Source of the DNA: Chitinophagaceae bacterium
GTDB lineage: Bacteria; Bacteroidota; Bacteroidia; Chitinophagales; Chitinophagaceae
Length of the DNA stretch: 35,241 bases
Direction: 5' to 3'
Assembly: GCA_017998385.1 (NCBI GenBank)
Contig: JAGODE010000016.1
Coordinates: 1-35,241 of the forward strand
Part shown: positions 1-9,459 of the stretch, piece by piece
Layout: each line of letters opens with the position of its first letter
How positions within the stretch are numbered: position 1 is the stretch's first letter
The notes under the pieces: generated by a model
The model's input: only the letters and a program-made list of their open reading frames with translations
Told to the model about the DNA's origin: nothing
Databases searched by the model: none
Position numbers and translations under genes: made by a program

Positions 1-726
1 CTCATATACTCTGCGCCCCTGCATTTTGATATACTGCGTATGCTGATCAATATCAGGATTAGCCGATGGGCCCATGCCGATATAATTCACTTCTTTGATG
101 GCGTGTGTCTGCGCCAGGCACCCGATGACACCCGGCCCGGTACCCTCCACCTCTTTATACTCCAGCACCACGGCGCCGGCACCATCGCTAAAAATCATAC
201 TATCGCGGTCGTAGCGGTCTATGACCCGCGAAAGAGCTTCTGTACCCACAATCAGCGCTTTTTTGGCCATGCCGGCTTTAAAAAATGCATCGGCCTGTAT
301 CAAGCCCTGCAGCCAGCCGGGACAACCAAATAAAATATCGTAGGCAATGCAGTTGGGATTCACTATCTGTAAATCATGTTTGATCAGACTGGCCAGCGAA
401 GGCACAGCCACCGACTGCACGGTATGCGCCGATACATTACCAAAATTGTGCGCCACAATGAGCTGATCAATTTCTTCTTTATTCACGCCGGCATCCTGCA
501 GGGCCGCAGCTGCAGCAAGACTACCAATGCCAGAGGCATTCTGGTCATCAGCAGCATATCGCCGCTCCTCTATACCTGTGATGGCCGCAAACTTGCGAAT
601 AATTTCGGCCCCTTCCTGGGGCAACTGTTTACCATCTGAATAAAATGACTGGTGGGCAAAAGCTTCGTTTGCCTGAACGTTGCCGGGGATATACGCCCCT
701 GTGCCGGTAATAACAGATTGAAACAT
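1..726 (-). CDS. Beta-ketoacyl-ACP synthase III (FabH-like), 3' end outside window
   Basis: The frame is open from an ATG at 726 down to base 1, giving the first 242 residues; the rest lies outside the window. The thiolase-fold synthase pattern is clear: an N-terminal VITGTGAYIPGN strand-loop, the ITGIEERRYA segment around residue 49, the nucleophile Cys135 in the setting FGCPGWLQG, and FSDGAGAVVLEY at 179-190. KAS III enzymes condense an acyl-CoA with malonyl-ACP to start fatty-acid synthesis. This branch, with FGCPGW instead of the AACSGF typical of housekeeping FabH, may serve a specialised lipid or secondary pathway; that is inference. The catalytic His and Asn of the family fall in the missing part. 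An AAAGG sequence lies about 14 bases before the ATG, rather far for a strong ribosome site. Confidence 0.9.
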   Translation of the reverse strand, partial: MFQSVITGTGAYIPGNVQANEAFAHQSFYSDGKQLPQEGAEIIRKFAAITGIEERRYAADDQNASGIGSLAAAAALQDAGVNKEEIDQLIVAHNFGNVSAHTVQSVAVPSLASLIKHDLQIVNPNCIAYDILFGCPGWLQGLIQADAFFKAGMAKKALIVGTEALSRVIDRYDRDSMIFSDGAGAVVLEYKEVEGTGPGVIGCLAQTHAIKEVNYIGMGPSANPDIDQHTQYIKMQGRRVYE

Positions 727-884
727 ATAGCTAAGTTAACCTTTTATGAAAATATACAGCCCATCTGCACAGCAGATAGCCGGACAATTGTATAGAATCA
801 TTGATCCCATACCAGCAATATAGTACAGTGTGGTTTTTGTTAGCCGTTGTGATCTGTAAACTGGATGCGCAAAGAGGTAGTTGA

Positions 885-892
885 TATCTTTG
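885..892 (+). promoter_or_regulatory. Candidate Bacteroidota -7 box upstream of the M50-TPR gene
   Basis: TATCTTTG matches TAnnTTTG exactly. It lies about 83 bases before the ATG at 976. No good TTG/TTTG -33 element was found at the expected distance, so this rests on the -7 box alone. Confidence 0.3.
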
Positions 893-975
893 AAAGCCAT
901 TTAGAAGACCGCTACGTAGTTGATGATTGCCTGATTAACCAACAACAAATTTAAGACAAATAGGGTTATCTTTTC

Positions 976-2208
976 ATGCGGCCAGCCACTAAGTTGTACC
1001 GTCATTTTTTTGTATACTGTGCCGTATTTACCATGATCGTCATCTACCTTCTTTCAGGTTTTGCCATCTGCGCATTAATAACACGGCCGTTTACGGTTTT
1101 CTTTCACGAATTGGGCCACGCACTGTCTTTTTTTCTGTTTACCGGCAGCGCTGCTGATATTTATATCGGCTCTTATGGCGATAAAGATCGGAGCTTCCGA
1201 ATTGCACTGGGGCGTACGAATATCTGGTTTCGGAAAAATCCGTTGCACTGGCAGTATGGGCTTTGCGATTCGCATGCCCATAAAATTTCACTAACGGGGA
1301 GCCTAGTTAGTACACTGGCCGGAGTTTTATTTTCTTTACTGGCCGCCAGCCTATTTGCCTGGCTTGCATTTACCTATGACTGGCACGGATTATTGAAACT
1401 CCTGTTGCTCTTCGCAGTTGGATCAGCTCTATTTGACATATTCGTCAATTTGTACCCGGGAAAAATTCATTTAAAAGACGGCCGGGTTCTCGATAATGAT
1501 GGTAAAATTCTGGCAGATATTCTCCGGTGGAAGAGATGGAGCCGCATGTACCAGAAGGGCATACAATTGTTTCAGAAAGAAAAATACGAGGAGGCAGAGC
1601 GCCTTTTTGAGTCGATCTGGACACAAGGCTTCAAAAATGAAGCCACGGCAAATATGATCGCCTATTCGCAAATCTTTGCCGGTGATCATGACAAAGCGAT
1701 GCAAACACTTCATGCGATAGAGCAACAATATGGACTTACTCTACAAACACATTTAACTTATAGTTTATTCTATCAAAAAACAAAAAATGTGTCGCAGGAG
1801 AAAACGCATCTTTTAAAAATAATTGAGCTTGAACCTTCCAATACTTTTGCACTAAATAATCTCGGATACCGACTTTTGTGCGAATCACGCTTCCAGGAAG
1901 CCATCCCTTATTTAGATAAAGCGATTGAATACCAGCCCGACTTTGCTTTTGCCCTCAACAACAGAGGACTTGCCAAAATAGCAATTGACCTTCCTGAAGA
2001 GGGTATTATTGACATCGAACATTCCATTAGCCTTGACAGCAGTAACAGCTACGGTTACCGCAACAAGGGCATTTACTTTCTTCAAAAAAAAGAACTGGAC
2101 AAAGCACTCGAATACCTTTTGAAAGCCCGCGAAATAGACCCCGAAACAGAAGACCTCGAATACTACCTTGCTCTTGTGCGGGCCGAAGCCGATTCGACAC
2201 AGACGTAA
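976..2208 (+). CDS. M50-type membrane metallopeptidase-like protein with C-terminal TPR repeats
   Basis: A 410-residue protein in two halves. The N-terminal half (about 1-165) is hydrophobic with several membrane segments and carries HELGH at 44-48 inside one of them, the zinc motif of site-2-protease (M50) enzymes. A second element, NLYP at 158-161 followed by the acidic run KDGRVLDNDG, resembles the Nx(x)P...D motif that supplies the third zinc ligand in M50 proteins. From about 190 to 405 there are tandem TPR-like helical pairs, for example EAIPYLDKAIEYQPDFAFAL and KALEYLLKAREIDPE. A predicted role is intramembrane cleavage of a partner docked on the TPR domain; no substrate can be read from the context. 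The gene stands alone between the divergent synthase gene and a long spacer. The ATG at 976 is the first in frame and begins the hydrophobic domain. Confidence 0.75.
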   Translation: MRPATKLYRHFFVYCAVFTMIVIYLLSGFAICALITRPFTVFFHELGHALSFFLFTGSAADIYIGSYGDKDRSFRIALGRTNIWFRKNPLHWQYGLCDSHAHKISLTGSLVSTLAGVLFSLLAASLFAWLAFTYDWHGLLKLLLLFAVGSALFDIFVNLYPGKIHLKDGRVLDNDGKILADILRWKRWSRMYQKGIQLFQKEKYEEAERLFESIWTQGFKNEATANMIAYSQIFAGDHDKAMQTLHAIEQQYGLTLQTHLTYSLFYQKTKNVSQEKTHLLKIIELEPSNTFALNNLGYRLLCESRFQEAIPYLDKAIEYQPDFAFALNNRGLAKIAIDLPEEGIIDIEHSISLDSSNSYGYRNKGIYFLQKKELDKALEYLLKAREIDPETEDLEYYLALVRAEADSTQT

Positions 2209-2872
2209 CAGCCGAAGTACTGAATACAAAACCCGGCTATTGATTCACGATCGTCCGGCGAAATGCTGAAAATGCTGTAGCGACTCTATTTAGATTTCAG
2301 CGTAATTAACTTCCATTAAAAGACTTTATCTGCGGTATTCTGCGTTTTCTGCGGGCAAAATTTCCTGCTAAGGCGCAGATCTGCTCAGATAAAAGCTTCC
2401 TGGCTGTTGAAACTGAATGACTGCAAGAATGCGCCTTTTTAGGGTAATTGCAGCAGCTGGTTATCCCGTCTTTTTGCCTCCATGGCTGGCGGGCATGCCT
2501 GCGAAGTACAAGAAAAAAATAAGATAATATGACAGGGAAATGGCCTAAAGGCGCCCTTGCCCTTTACACCCTCATCTAACAATTGTATAAGAGGCCTTAC
2601 TTTTATACCCTTTCAAAATCACCTGAAAATAGCTGATTAGAAGACACCCTTTTCAATATAAATCTTTCCCGGACAACAGTGATCCCCGACTCAACAATTG
2701 CGCGCAAACGCCGTACAAAAACAACGCACACAATACCAATGTTTTAAACTGTGTCAACTATTGCACTTCCTGGCAATTGCCGTTATCAGAATCTGACACA
2801 ACCTATTCCTGTATCAATCTATAACATGAGGCGGTTACGCCTGGCGGTGAGTCTAATTTTCCTAAAAAACAA
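2209..2872. other. Long intergenic spacer with clustered TCTGCG repeats
   Basis: I see no convincing coding frame in these 664 bases. Around 2329-2353 three copies of TCTGCG follow each other at 9-10 base spacing, and an inverted CGCAGA copy follows at 2374-2379, so the block could fold. The remainder is unremarkable and presumably holds the promoter of the outer-membrane gene at 2873. Confidence 0.5.
2329..2379. repeat. Short TCTGCG direct repeats with an inverted copy
   Basis: TCTGCG occurs at 2329, 2339 and 2348; the reverse complement CGCAGA lies at 2374-2379. I recall similar TCTGCG-rich intergenic elements in Bacteroidota genomes, but that comparison is from memory. The function is unknown. 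Confidence 0.4.
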
Positions 2873-5293
2873 ATGAAACGACTCACTGCTTTGAGCCTGC
2901 TATTGCTTCTCTTTATAACGGCCTCAAGCCGGCAGCAATCCGGTTTTTTGAAAGGAACGGTTATTGCAACCGACAGCACCCCACTGGCCGGCGCTACCAT
3001 TGCCCTGTACCGCATGCCCGATACCGTGCTGGTAAAAGCGGGGGTTGCAGAAAGCAACGGGGCATTTATACTGGAGGGCATTGTGCCCGCCAGCTACGCC
3101 ATCCGCATCAGCTTTGCCGGCTATAAAGATCATTGGCTCGATACCATTTATATACCCGCCAGCGGCCGCTTGCTGCCAGCCATCCTTGAAAAAGAAACAC
3201 AAATCCTGGCCGGGGTGACCGTCACTGCCAGCCGGCCCATACTTGAACGTAAGTTGGGCAGCACACTGATCAACATCACACCGCAGGTACTTAAAGCAGC
3301 CAACAATGCATTTGATATCCTCCGCTTTGCGCCCACCCTCTACCTTCCGGATAGTGAGGCGGATATTGAAATGAGTGGTAAAACCGATGTACAGGTTATG
3401 CTCAATGGCAAACTGGTGCGGATGTCAGGCAGAGATCTTATTAAACTGCTAAAGTCGATACCGGCAGGTACGGTCACGCAGGTCGAAGTGATGAGTACAC
3501 CATCATCTAAATATGATGTGCAGGGCAGTACCGGCATCATCCACATCAAAACACAAAAAACCATCACAGGCGGGCTGAACGGCAGCATCGATTATTCGCA
3601 CAGCAAAGCTGTCAACAACATGGGCGATCTGTCTAATTCACTGAACTATGGCCGCGGTCGGTTATACCTGTCAGGCTATCTCGCCTACCATTTTGGCAAA
3701 TACCGCACACTCACCGATGAAACCCGCTATGCCAACCCACTCACACAGCCTACACTCCTGATGCGCAGGAGCACTAGTATTGATCAGTGGAGTGATCCGG
3801 TAGTACGATTAGGCGCTGATTGGTTTATCCATAAAAAACATACACTCGGCGCGCTGGTAGAAACGGAACGAAGCACAAACAAAAGTGCTTACACTACTTT
3901 TACCGATATCATCACTTCGCCTGACCTGATCGATACATCACTGAGCGCCATCAGCCACGCACCCAACACACGCCTGTGGAGTACTGCCAATCTTAATTAC
4001 CGCTATGCCGATACGCTGGGTACCGAGTTGGATGCGGATATAGACCGGTCCTATTACAAAAAAAATAACGACAACACCGTCTCCACTGCCGGCAGCAAAG
4101 TCAACAGCACCTATATAGCAGGCCCGGAACTCTATTTTCACAACCGCGAAATAATCGACATTCTCACGTTCAAAACAGACTATTCCAAAACCCTGCCATC
4201 GAAACTGAAGCTGGAAGCCGGCCTCAAACTGTCTTTTGTCAACAATAAAAACGATAATCTGGCACAGTATACCATAAACAGTAACCGGTATACCGACAGC
4301 ACCCGTACCAATACCTTCCGCTACCGCGAGCGGATCCATGCTGCCTACTTTATTATCAGTAAAAAACTTTCACAATGGGCCTGGCAGGCCGGCCTACGGG
4401 CAGAAGACACGCGGTCTATTGGCAAAGCCATGCGGCCCGACCTGTCGATGGTGAATCAACCAGACCTGCACTACTTCAACCTGCTGCCCTCACTTGGTCT
4501 GTCTTTTTCACCTGCGCCGGCTCATCAGCTAAGCCTTTCTGCTGAGCAGCGGATCAAACGGCCCGACTATGCCGACCTGCAGCCACTCGATTATGCCATC
4601 GACCAGTTTATGTACCACCTGGGCAACCCGGCACTGGGTGTACAAAAGAATACCAATATGGAGCTTAACTATGTTTTAAACAACAAACTAAATATAACGG
4701 CTTCGTACAGCCGCGCCCGTAATTACTTTAGCGATATCCTGTTTCAAAAAAATGATACTTTCTATGAGATAAAACAAAATACCGGCCGGCTCAATAGCTT
4801 CAATACCATTTTCAGTTACCCGATAAAACCGGCGCCATGGTGGTCTGCCGAAAACAGGCTCAGCATTTCGCACAATCAGTTTACCGGCGCACTGCTGGAG
4901 GGATTTTTGAAGCAGTCGCAATGGAGCTACAGCATCTACACCAATCACCGCTTCGAAGTTTTCAAAGCCTGTATACTGCGTTTAAGCGCGTGGTATACTG
5001 CACCTCAGCAACAACTTTACGTATCGGAGTCGTCGAGTGCCAGCGTCAGTCTGTCGGTAGGGCGATCGCTTTTTAAGAAGCGTGGGTCTATACAAGTCAG
5101 ATATGCTGATATATTCAAGACACAGCGCAGGCAGAGCAGGGTTGATTTTGGCAACCTGAGATATCAGCAACTGAGCACCTGGGAAAGCCGCTCAATCTCT
5201 CTCAACTTTTCGCTTCGATTTGGAAATTCAAAAATCCGGGAAGGTCGCAATCGCCAGACGGGCAATACCGATGAAGTATCGCGTACCAAATAG
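2873..5293 (+). CDS. Outer-membrane beta-barrel protein, TonB-receptor-like
   Basis: An 806-residue exported protein. Residues 1-20 form a signal peptide. About 25-100 is a carboxypeptidase-regulatory-like beta-sandwich (GTVIATDSTPLAGATIAL start, YAIRISFAGYKD end). About 110-230 is a plug-like domain with VTVTASRP and VMLNGKLVRMSG. The rest is a long strand-rich barrel ending SLNFSLRFGN, followed by a charged tail. This architecture is the OMP_b-brl_3 type common in Bacteroidota. No clear TonB box and no SusD partner are seen, so a polysaccharide-uptake role cannot be claimed; ligand transport or signalling at the outer membrane is the safe reading. It converges with the AraC-type regulator gene (26 bases between stops), which may be a functional partner. 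The start is supported by the signal peptide; the upstream sequence is A-rich without a strong Shine-Dalgarno. Confidence 0.85.
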   Translation: MKRLTALSLLLLLFITASSRQQSGFLKGTVIATDSTPLAGATIALYRMPDTVLVKAGVAESNGAFILEGIVPASYAIRISFAGYKDHWLDTIYIPASGRLLPAILEKETQILAGVTVTASRPILERKLGSTLINITPQVLKAANNAFDILRFAPTLYLPDSEADIEMSGKTDVQVMLNGKLVRMSGRDLIKLLKSIPAGTVTQVEVMSTPSSKYDVQGSTGIIHIKTQKTITGGLNGSIDYSHSKAVNNMGDLSNSLNYGRGRLYLSGYLAYHFGKYRTLTDETRYANPLTQPTLLMRRSTSIDQWSDPVVRLGADWFIHKKHTLGALVETERSTNKSAYTTFTDIITSPDLIDTSLSAISHAPNTRLWSTANLNYRYADTLGTELDADIDRSYYKKNNDNTVSTAGSKVNSTYIAGPELYFHNREIIDILTFKTDYSKTLPSKLKLEAGLKLSFVNNKNDNLAQYTINSNRYTDSTRTNTFRYRERIHAAYFIISKKLSQWAWQAGLRAEDTRSIGKAMRPDLSMVNQPDLHYFNLLPSLGLSFSPAPAHQLSLSAEQRIKRPDYADLQPLDYAIDQFMYHLGNPALGVQKNTNMELNYVLNNKLNITASYSRARNYFSDILFQKNDTFYEIKQNTGRLNSFNTIFSYPIKPAPWWSAENRLSISHNQFTGALLEGFLKQSQWSYSIYTNHRFEVFKACILRLSAWYTAPQQQLYVSESSSASVSLSVGRSLFKKRGSIQVRYADIFKTQRRQSRVDFGNLRYQQLSTWESRSISLNFSLRFGNSKIREGRNRQTGNTDEVSRTK

Positions 5294-5319
5294 AAAACTG
5301 ATCCGGCTTTGCAATACGA

Positions 5320-6570
5320 CTACTGTGATCCGTTTTTTTCAAGTGCCGCTATATATTCCATGGGCGTAAGGCCGGTTACCTTTTTAAATGCGCGATTGAA
5401 GGTAGACTTGGAATTGAACCCGCAGTCATAAGCGATGCCGGGCAGGGTTTGAATCTTATACTCACCTGATTGCAGCTTGACTTTTACCTCATTAATCCGA
5501 TACTGGTTGATGAGGTCATTGAACTTGAGCCGAAAGCACCGGTTGATTGCACGCGATACGACTGTTACGTTTGTATTCAACTGTTTGGCTACCTGTGGCA
5601 AAGAAAGTTCGGGATCCCGATAGATTTTATCCTGCGTAAGCAGGGACTCTATCCGGACTTTCCATGTATCAAACTGGCCAGAGACTTCATTCGCTGCAGG
5701 CTCAGCATCGCCGATATCTATAATCTCTGCATCGATTATGTGCTGATCGGCCTCCCGCTGTACAACGGCTTCCAGCGGCAGAAGGGCCGGCTCATACGTA
5801 AGCAGGTTTAACCGGAAAGGCACTTTGGTCTCAATCGAATTGGAATAGCCTTTGATGGCTATATAATAAAGAATGATCGCAAAGGAAAAATACTGCCACC
5901 AGTAACCAAAGTATACTCCATTTCTAAATAAAGAAAAAGCAGACGCCAGCTGAAAAATAAGCCAGAGGATCAGCATGATCATAAAAGCATACAGAAAATT
6001 GCGCATCCATCTGAACAATACGGTATCGGCGTAGCTCACTACCTGTGCCATGAGTTTTTGATACAAACTAAAATACCGGATGGAAATAATAAAATAGATG
6101 AGCATAGACAGAAAGCCCGTGAGCTGGTACCATTCGTCAAAATCGCGATCGTGCCCATCGGCCAGGAAATAATAATCATGCAGCACCAGTTTATCTGTTA
6201 CATAAACCACGGCTGTGTATAAAAGATATAATATGCCGGGTACGAAATGAATCCACTGCTTTCGCCCAAACCGAAACGAAGGATTGAGGAGGCTTTGTAC
6301 ATAAAAAAATATTACGGGCCCCATAAAAAAGAGGTGCTGCAGCGGTGTATAAAACAGGATATCGCGGTAGGGCTGATTGTCGTACCAGCCGGCAAATCCC
6401 AGCATCCAGGGAGCTATATACAATGTACCGAGCAGGAGAAACAGGCTAAGCCATTTATCGGACCGGCTGTTTTCTGCCAAACCTCTTTTGTAAAGAAGCA
6501 CTGCATAGACTAGGCCATGAACAAAAAAAATGAGCAAAAGGGAGCTGTAAAAATTGAAGTCGAAACGCAT
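5320..6570 (-). CDS. Membrane-anchored AraC-family transcriptional regulator
   Basis: A 416-residue protein. The first 235 or so residues hold about seven hydrophobic helices, starting directly at the N-terminus. An acidic linker (about 260-300) leads to a C-terminal AraC/XylS double helix-turn-helix at about 303-410, with a second helix pair LPGIAYDCGFNSKSTFNRAFKKVTG that is nearly canonical. Proteins of this layout are thought to sense envelope signals through the membrane part and bind DNA in the cytoplasm. The only neighbour facing it is the outer-membrane barrel gene at 2873-5293. On the minus strand TATCTTTA (6584-6577) with a TTG 22 bases upstream resembles a Bacteroidota promoter, but it would give an almost leaderless message, so the start is slightly uncertain. 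Confidence 0.85.
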   Translation of the reverse strand: MRFDFNFYSSLLLIFFVHGLVYAVLLYKRGLAENSRSDKWLSLFLLLGTLYIAPWMLGFAGWYDNQPYRDILFYTPLQHLFFMGPVIFFYVQSLLNPSFRFGRKQWIHFVPGILYLLYTAVVYVTDKLVLHDYYFLADGHDRDFDEWYQLTGFLSMLIYFIISIRYFSLYQKLMAQVVSYADTVLFRWMRNFLYAFMIMLILWLIFQLASAFSLFRNGVYFGYWWQYFSFAIILYYIAIKGYSNSIETKVPFRLNLLTYEPALLPLEAVVQREADQHIIDAEIIDIGDAEPAANEVSGQFDTWKVRIESLLTQDKIYRDPELSLPQVAKQLNTNVTVVSRAINRCFRLKFNDLINQYRINEVKVKLQSGEYKIQTLPGIAYDCGFNSKSTFNRAFKKVTGLTPMEYIAALEKNGSQ

Positions 6571-6694
6571 GCATGCTAAAGATAGGAAAGCCCATCAAAG
6601 ATTGAACAACAGCTTCGGAGATGCGCCTGTAATTGTCTGACGGTCGCCTCCCCGTAACTGTGGCTGAAAACCCTGCCCCCTCTATTATTATGCA

Positions 6695-8629
6695 TCAAAC
6701 CGGCAGCGTTATATCTACACGGGTGCCAGGTGTAAGATTAGTGACCGTAACGGTTCCGCGGCCGTTGGCAGCTGGTGAAAGATGGTTAATACGGGCCTGG
6801 GTAATAGCCGTGCCAAGCGATATATGATCATTGGTTTTATGACCGGCGCCACGACCACTTCCATTATCATCGATCCGGCAATGCAATAAATCGCCTTCAC
6901 GGTATATATTAATACTGATTCTGCCCTGTGCACCCAGCATAGCCACCCCGTGTTTGAAACTGTTTTCAACAAATGGTTGCAGGAGCAGCGATGGCACGTA
7001 TACGCTATGCGGATCGAGTGTCGGGTCTACTGTAATCGTACAGCCTGGCGGATGTTCGAATCGCAGGCATTCGAGTTCCATATAAATTGACAGGGCTTCG
7101 AGGTCGTTGGCCAGCGGCACTTCCTTTTGTTCGGAATGCTCCAGGATCATACGCATGAGCCGGGCAAATTTGGTCAGGTAATCTCTTGCTTCCCTGACCC
7201 GGTTTTTGCCAATAAAATCGGTGATAGAGTTGAGGCTGTTAAAAATAAAATGCGGATTCATCTGTGCACGCAGCGCTTTCATCTCCAGGTCGGTTATCTC
7301 TGCTTTCATTTCCGACTGCAGCTGGAGTACCCGGCTACGCTGCAGACGCCGGTAAAACACAAAAACCACTGCGGCTACCAGCAACAACATTGCGGCAGCG
7401 ATTATAATCATATCGCGGATGCTGCGTTGATGGCGGAGTTCATCGAGATGTCCTGCTTTGAGGAGCGCTTCGGCACTGGCATGGTTAAACTCCGACTCTT
7501 TAAGAGCAATCTCCTGCCGGCGGTTTTCACCAGCAATGCTGTCATTGATACTGATGTAAGCGGTCTGATAGGCAAATCCCTCTTCGTAGCGATGCAGATA
7601 TTTGGATAAGGCAGCCAGCTCTTTGAGTGCCATACGCTGCAACAGTCTCTCGCCTATTGACTCACTTAATTTTAATCCCTGTTGTGCGTCCGCAAATCCA
7701 GCAATATAGTGCTGGCGAAGACCTGTACGTTCACCCATAAGCCGACCAGTCACCGCACGTACGATCAGGGTATTGGCAATGCTGAAGGTATTGCCACGTA
7801 TGCCGGCACTGGTCAGGGATTGATTGAGTAAACCCATCGCTTCATCCGTTTTTCCCTGCCGGGCATAGGTAAGTGCGAGTGCTGTCTGAATATCGGGCAT
7901 CACATCTACACGGCCCTTTGCCTGGAAAATATTGATAGCCTGCTGCTGATAGTCTTCTGCCTTGCTGTATTCGCCGAGGCGCTCATAAGATATACCAATA
8001 TTAGACAGCGCTGCAGCAATAAGAATAGAATCGCCGGTTTCGCGAAAAACGGTCAGTGCCTTTTCGTAATATTCGATAGCCCGCGGATAGATGCCGAAAT
8101 TGAGATAGATACTTCCGATATTACCATATGCTGAACCCAGGTTGTTTTTACTACCCGCCTCTGCGGCCTGCTGTATCACTTCATGAAAAATATCAATCGC
8201 TCCTGAATAGTTGCCCTGCGAAGAGTAGTTTTCTGCAATAAGGTTAAGAGCCGTGAGGCTGGCCGCCGGCATGCCCGCTTCGCGTAGCATATCCGCAGCC
8301 ATACGCCCGTATTTAATACAGGAGTCGTATTGATTTTGCTTTGAAAAAATCATGCTTTTAGTAGCCAGTACCTGCGCGATCCATGGCCGGCTCTTCAGCG
8401 TGGTAGCCATATCCAGCGCCTCCCGGGTTATGACCATGGCTGTGTCGGGATTGCTATGACGGGCCAGGCGTGCATAACGGTTGAGCAGCGAAACCCGTTG
8501 CGTATCCTGCTGCGGATGTGCTGACAGCAGCAGTCTGAGACTATCGAGTTTGACCTGGTTTACCTGAGCACTGACACCAAAAGATGTAAATATAAAAGTG
8601 ATGGAAAGGAAGGCGATACGTGCAGTCAT
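6695..8629 (-). CDS. LytS-type sensor histidine kinase with periplasmic TPR domain
   Basis: A 644-residue kinase. Residues 1-21 are a signal peptide (cleavage near VSA-QV). About 40-360 are tandem TPR helices, best seen at 165-240 (AYGNIGSIYLNFGIYPRAIE and ALSNIGISYERLGEYSKAED). A transmembrane helix lies at about 407-426, followed by a short coiled coil. The His_kinase domain has the phospho-acceptor His460 in QMNPHFIFNSLNS, the N-box PFVENSFKHG (Asn556) and the G-box DDNGSGRG near 588. Proteins of this class autophosphorylate and pass phosphate to a LytTR regulator. Its partner gene lies just upstream (8640-9383), only 10 bases away on the same strand, so they form an operon in the order regulator-kinase. 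The TPR region presumably reads a peptide or protein signal outside the inner membrane. Confidence 0.93.
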   Translation of the reverse strand: MTARIAFLSITFIFTSFGVSAQVNQVKLDSLRLLLSAHPQQDTQRVSLLNRYARLARHSNPDTAMVITREALDMATTLKSRPWIAQVLATKSMIFSKQNQYDSCIKYGRMAADMLREAGMPAASLTALNLIAENYSSQGNYSGAIDIFHEVIQQAAEAGSKNNLGSAYGNIGSIYLNFGIYPRAIEYYEKALTVFRETGDSILIAAALSNIGISYERLGEYSKAEDYQQQAINIFQAKGRVDVMPDIQTALALTYARQGKTDEAMGLLNQSLTSAGIRGNTFSIANTLIVRAVTGRLMGERTGLRQHYIAGFADAQQGLKLSESIGERLLQRMALKELAALSKYLHRYEEGFAYQTAYISINDSIAGENRRQEIALKESEFNHASAEALLKAGHLDELRHQRSIRDMIIIAAAMLLLVAAVVFVFYRRLQRSRVLQLQSEMKAEITDLEMKALRAQMNPHFIFNSLNSITDFIGKNRVREARDYLTKFARLMRMILEHSEQKEVPLANDLEALSIYMELECLRFEHPPGCTITVDPTLDPHSVYVPSLLLQPFVENSFKHGVAMLGAQGRISINIYREGDLLHCRIDDNGSGRGAGHKTNDHISLGTAITQARINHLSPAANGRGTVTVTNLTPGTRVDITLPV

Positions 8630-8639
8630 GAATAGCCGT

Positions 8640-9383
8640 TTAAAGATTCAGTTTTTTAAGAAATTCTTCTTTGCGACGGGTAGATACTTCTACCACTGTA
8701 CCATTTTTCAAAGTCACCGTTCCGCCCTTCCCCTTATTATAACTGCGCACATAGGTGAGGTTGATGAGTTGAGAATTATGTACACGAAAAAAATTATACT
8801 CAGCAAGCATGTCTTCAAATTCCTTGAGCGTTTTGGCCACTGTAAGCTTTTGCTGGTCATTCAGAAAGATAGTAGTGTAATTGCTATCTGATTCGCAACG
8901 TACAATATCTGCAATATTGAGAATCACCATACCGCTCATGACAGGCACACAGATACGACGGGTAGCATTATACAGGTTCCCAAGCAGCGTTTCCAGTTTC
9001 TGACTGATCTGCATGCCGGGCGTACGCTCCTGAATACGTTTGACAGCCTGACGCAAATCACCTGCATCTACGGGCTTGAGCAGGTAGTCTACAGCACTAA
9101 ACCGGAATGCCTGTACCGCATATTTTTCATACGCCGTGGTAAAGACGATTTGAGGGTAATAATCAGTAAGCTGTTTCAGCAACTCAAAACCCGTCTCTTC
9201 GTTACCCAGCTGTACATCCAGAAATACCAGGTCGGGACGGTATTTCCGGATACCCTCGAGACCGGCTGCCAGGCTGGTAAAGCTATCCATCAGATGTACA
9301 TCCTGTGCCAGCTCTTCGCGCAGCAGGCTGGACAGGTGGCTGATGCAATGCTGCTCGTCATCAATTATCAAACTCCTGATCAT
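8640..9383 (-). CDS. LytTR-family response regulator
   Basis: A 247-residue regulator. The receiver domain (about 1-120) has the acidic pair Asp8-Asp9, the phospho-acceptor Asp56 in VFLDVQL, a Thr in FTTAYEKYAVQAF and the conserved LLKPV. The LytTR DNA-binding domain (about 145-245) has VRCESDSNYTTIFL and FFRVHNSQLINLTYV, which are typical of the family. It is the first gene of an operon with the kinase at 6695-8629. The 133-base gap to the divergent gene at 9517 contains a repeat pair with LytTR geometry (9424-9454), suggesting that this regulator controls the divergent genes and perhaps itself. Confidence 0.95.
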   Translation of the reverse strand: MIRSLIIDDEQHCISHLSSLLREELAQDVHLMDSFTSLAAGLEGIRKYRPDLVFLDVQLGNEETGFELLKQLTDYYPQIVFTTAYEKYAVQAFRFSAVDYLLKPVDAGDLRQAVKRIQERTPGMQISQKLETLLGNLYNATRRICVPVMSGMVILNIADIVRCESDSNYTTIFLNDQQKLTVAKTLKEFEDMLAEYNFFRVHNSQLINLTYVRSYNKGKGGTVTLKNGTVVEVSTRRKEEFLKKLNL

Positions 9384-9423
9384 GCTTTAAAAATAAGGTG
9401 TATCTGCCGACAATAACGTTTCA

Positions 9424-9454
9424 AACTCTAAATGAAGTCCAGCGAATTCTAAAT
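9424..9454 (+). promoter_or_regulatory. Candidate LytTR operator: two direct repeats 21 bp apart
   Basis: AACTCTAAAT at 9424-9433 and AATTCTAAAT at 9445-9454 match at 9 of 10 positions and start 21 bases apart, two turns of the helix. LytTR proteins such as AgrA bind direct repeats of about 9 bp with that period. The downstream repeat ends five bases before the TTG of a promoter-like sequence for the gene at 9517, a position suited to activation. Confidence 0.5.
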
Positions 9455-9459
9455 CTGCC

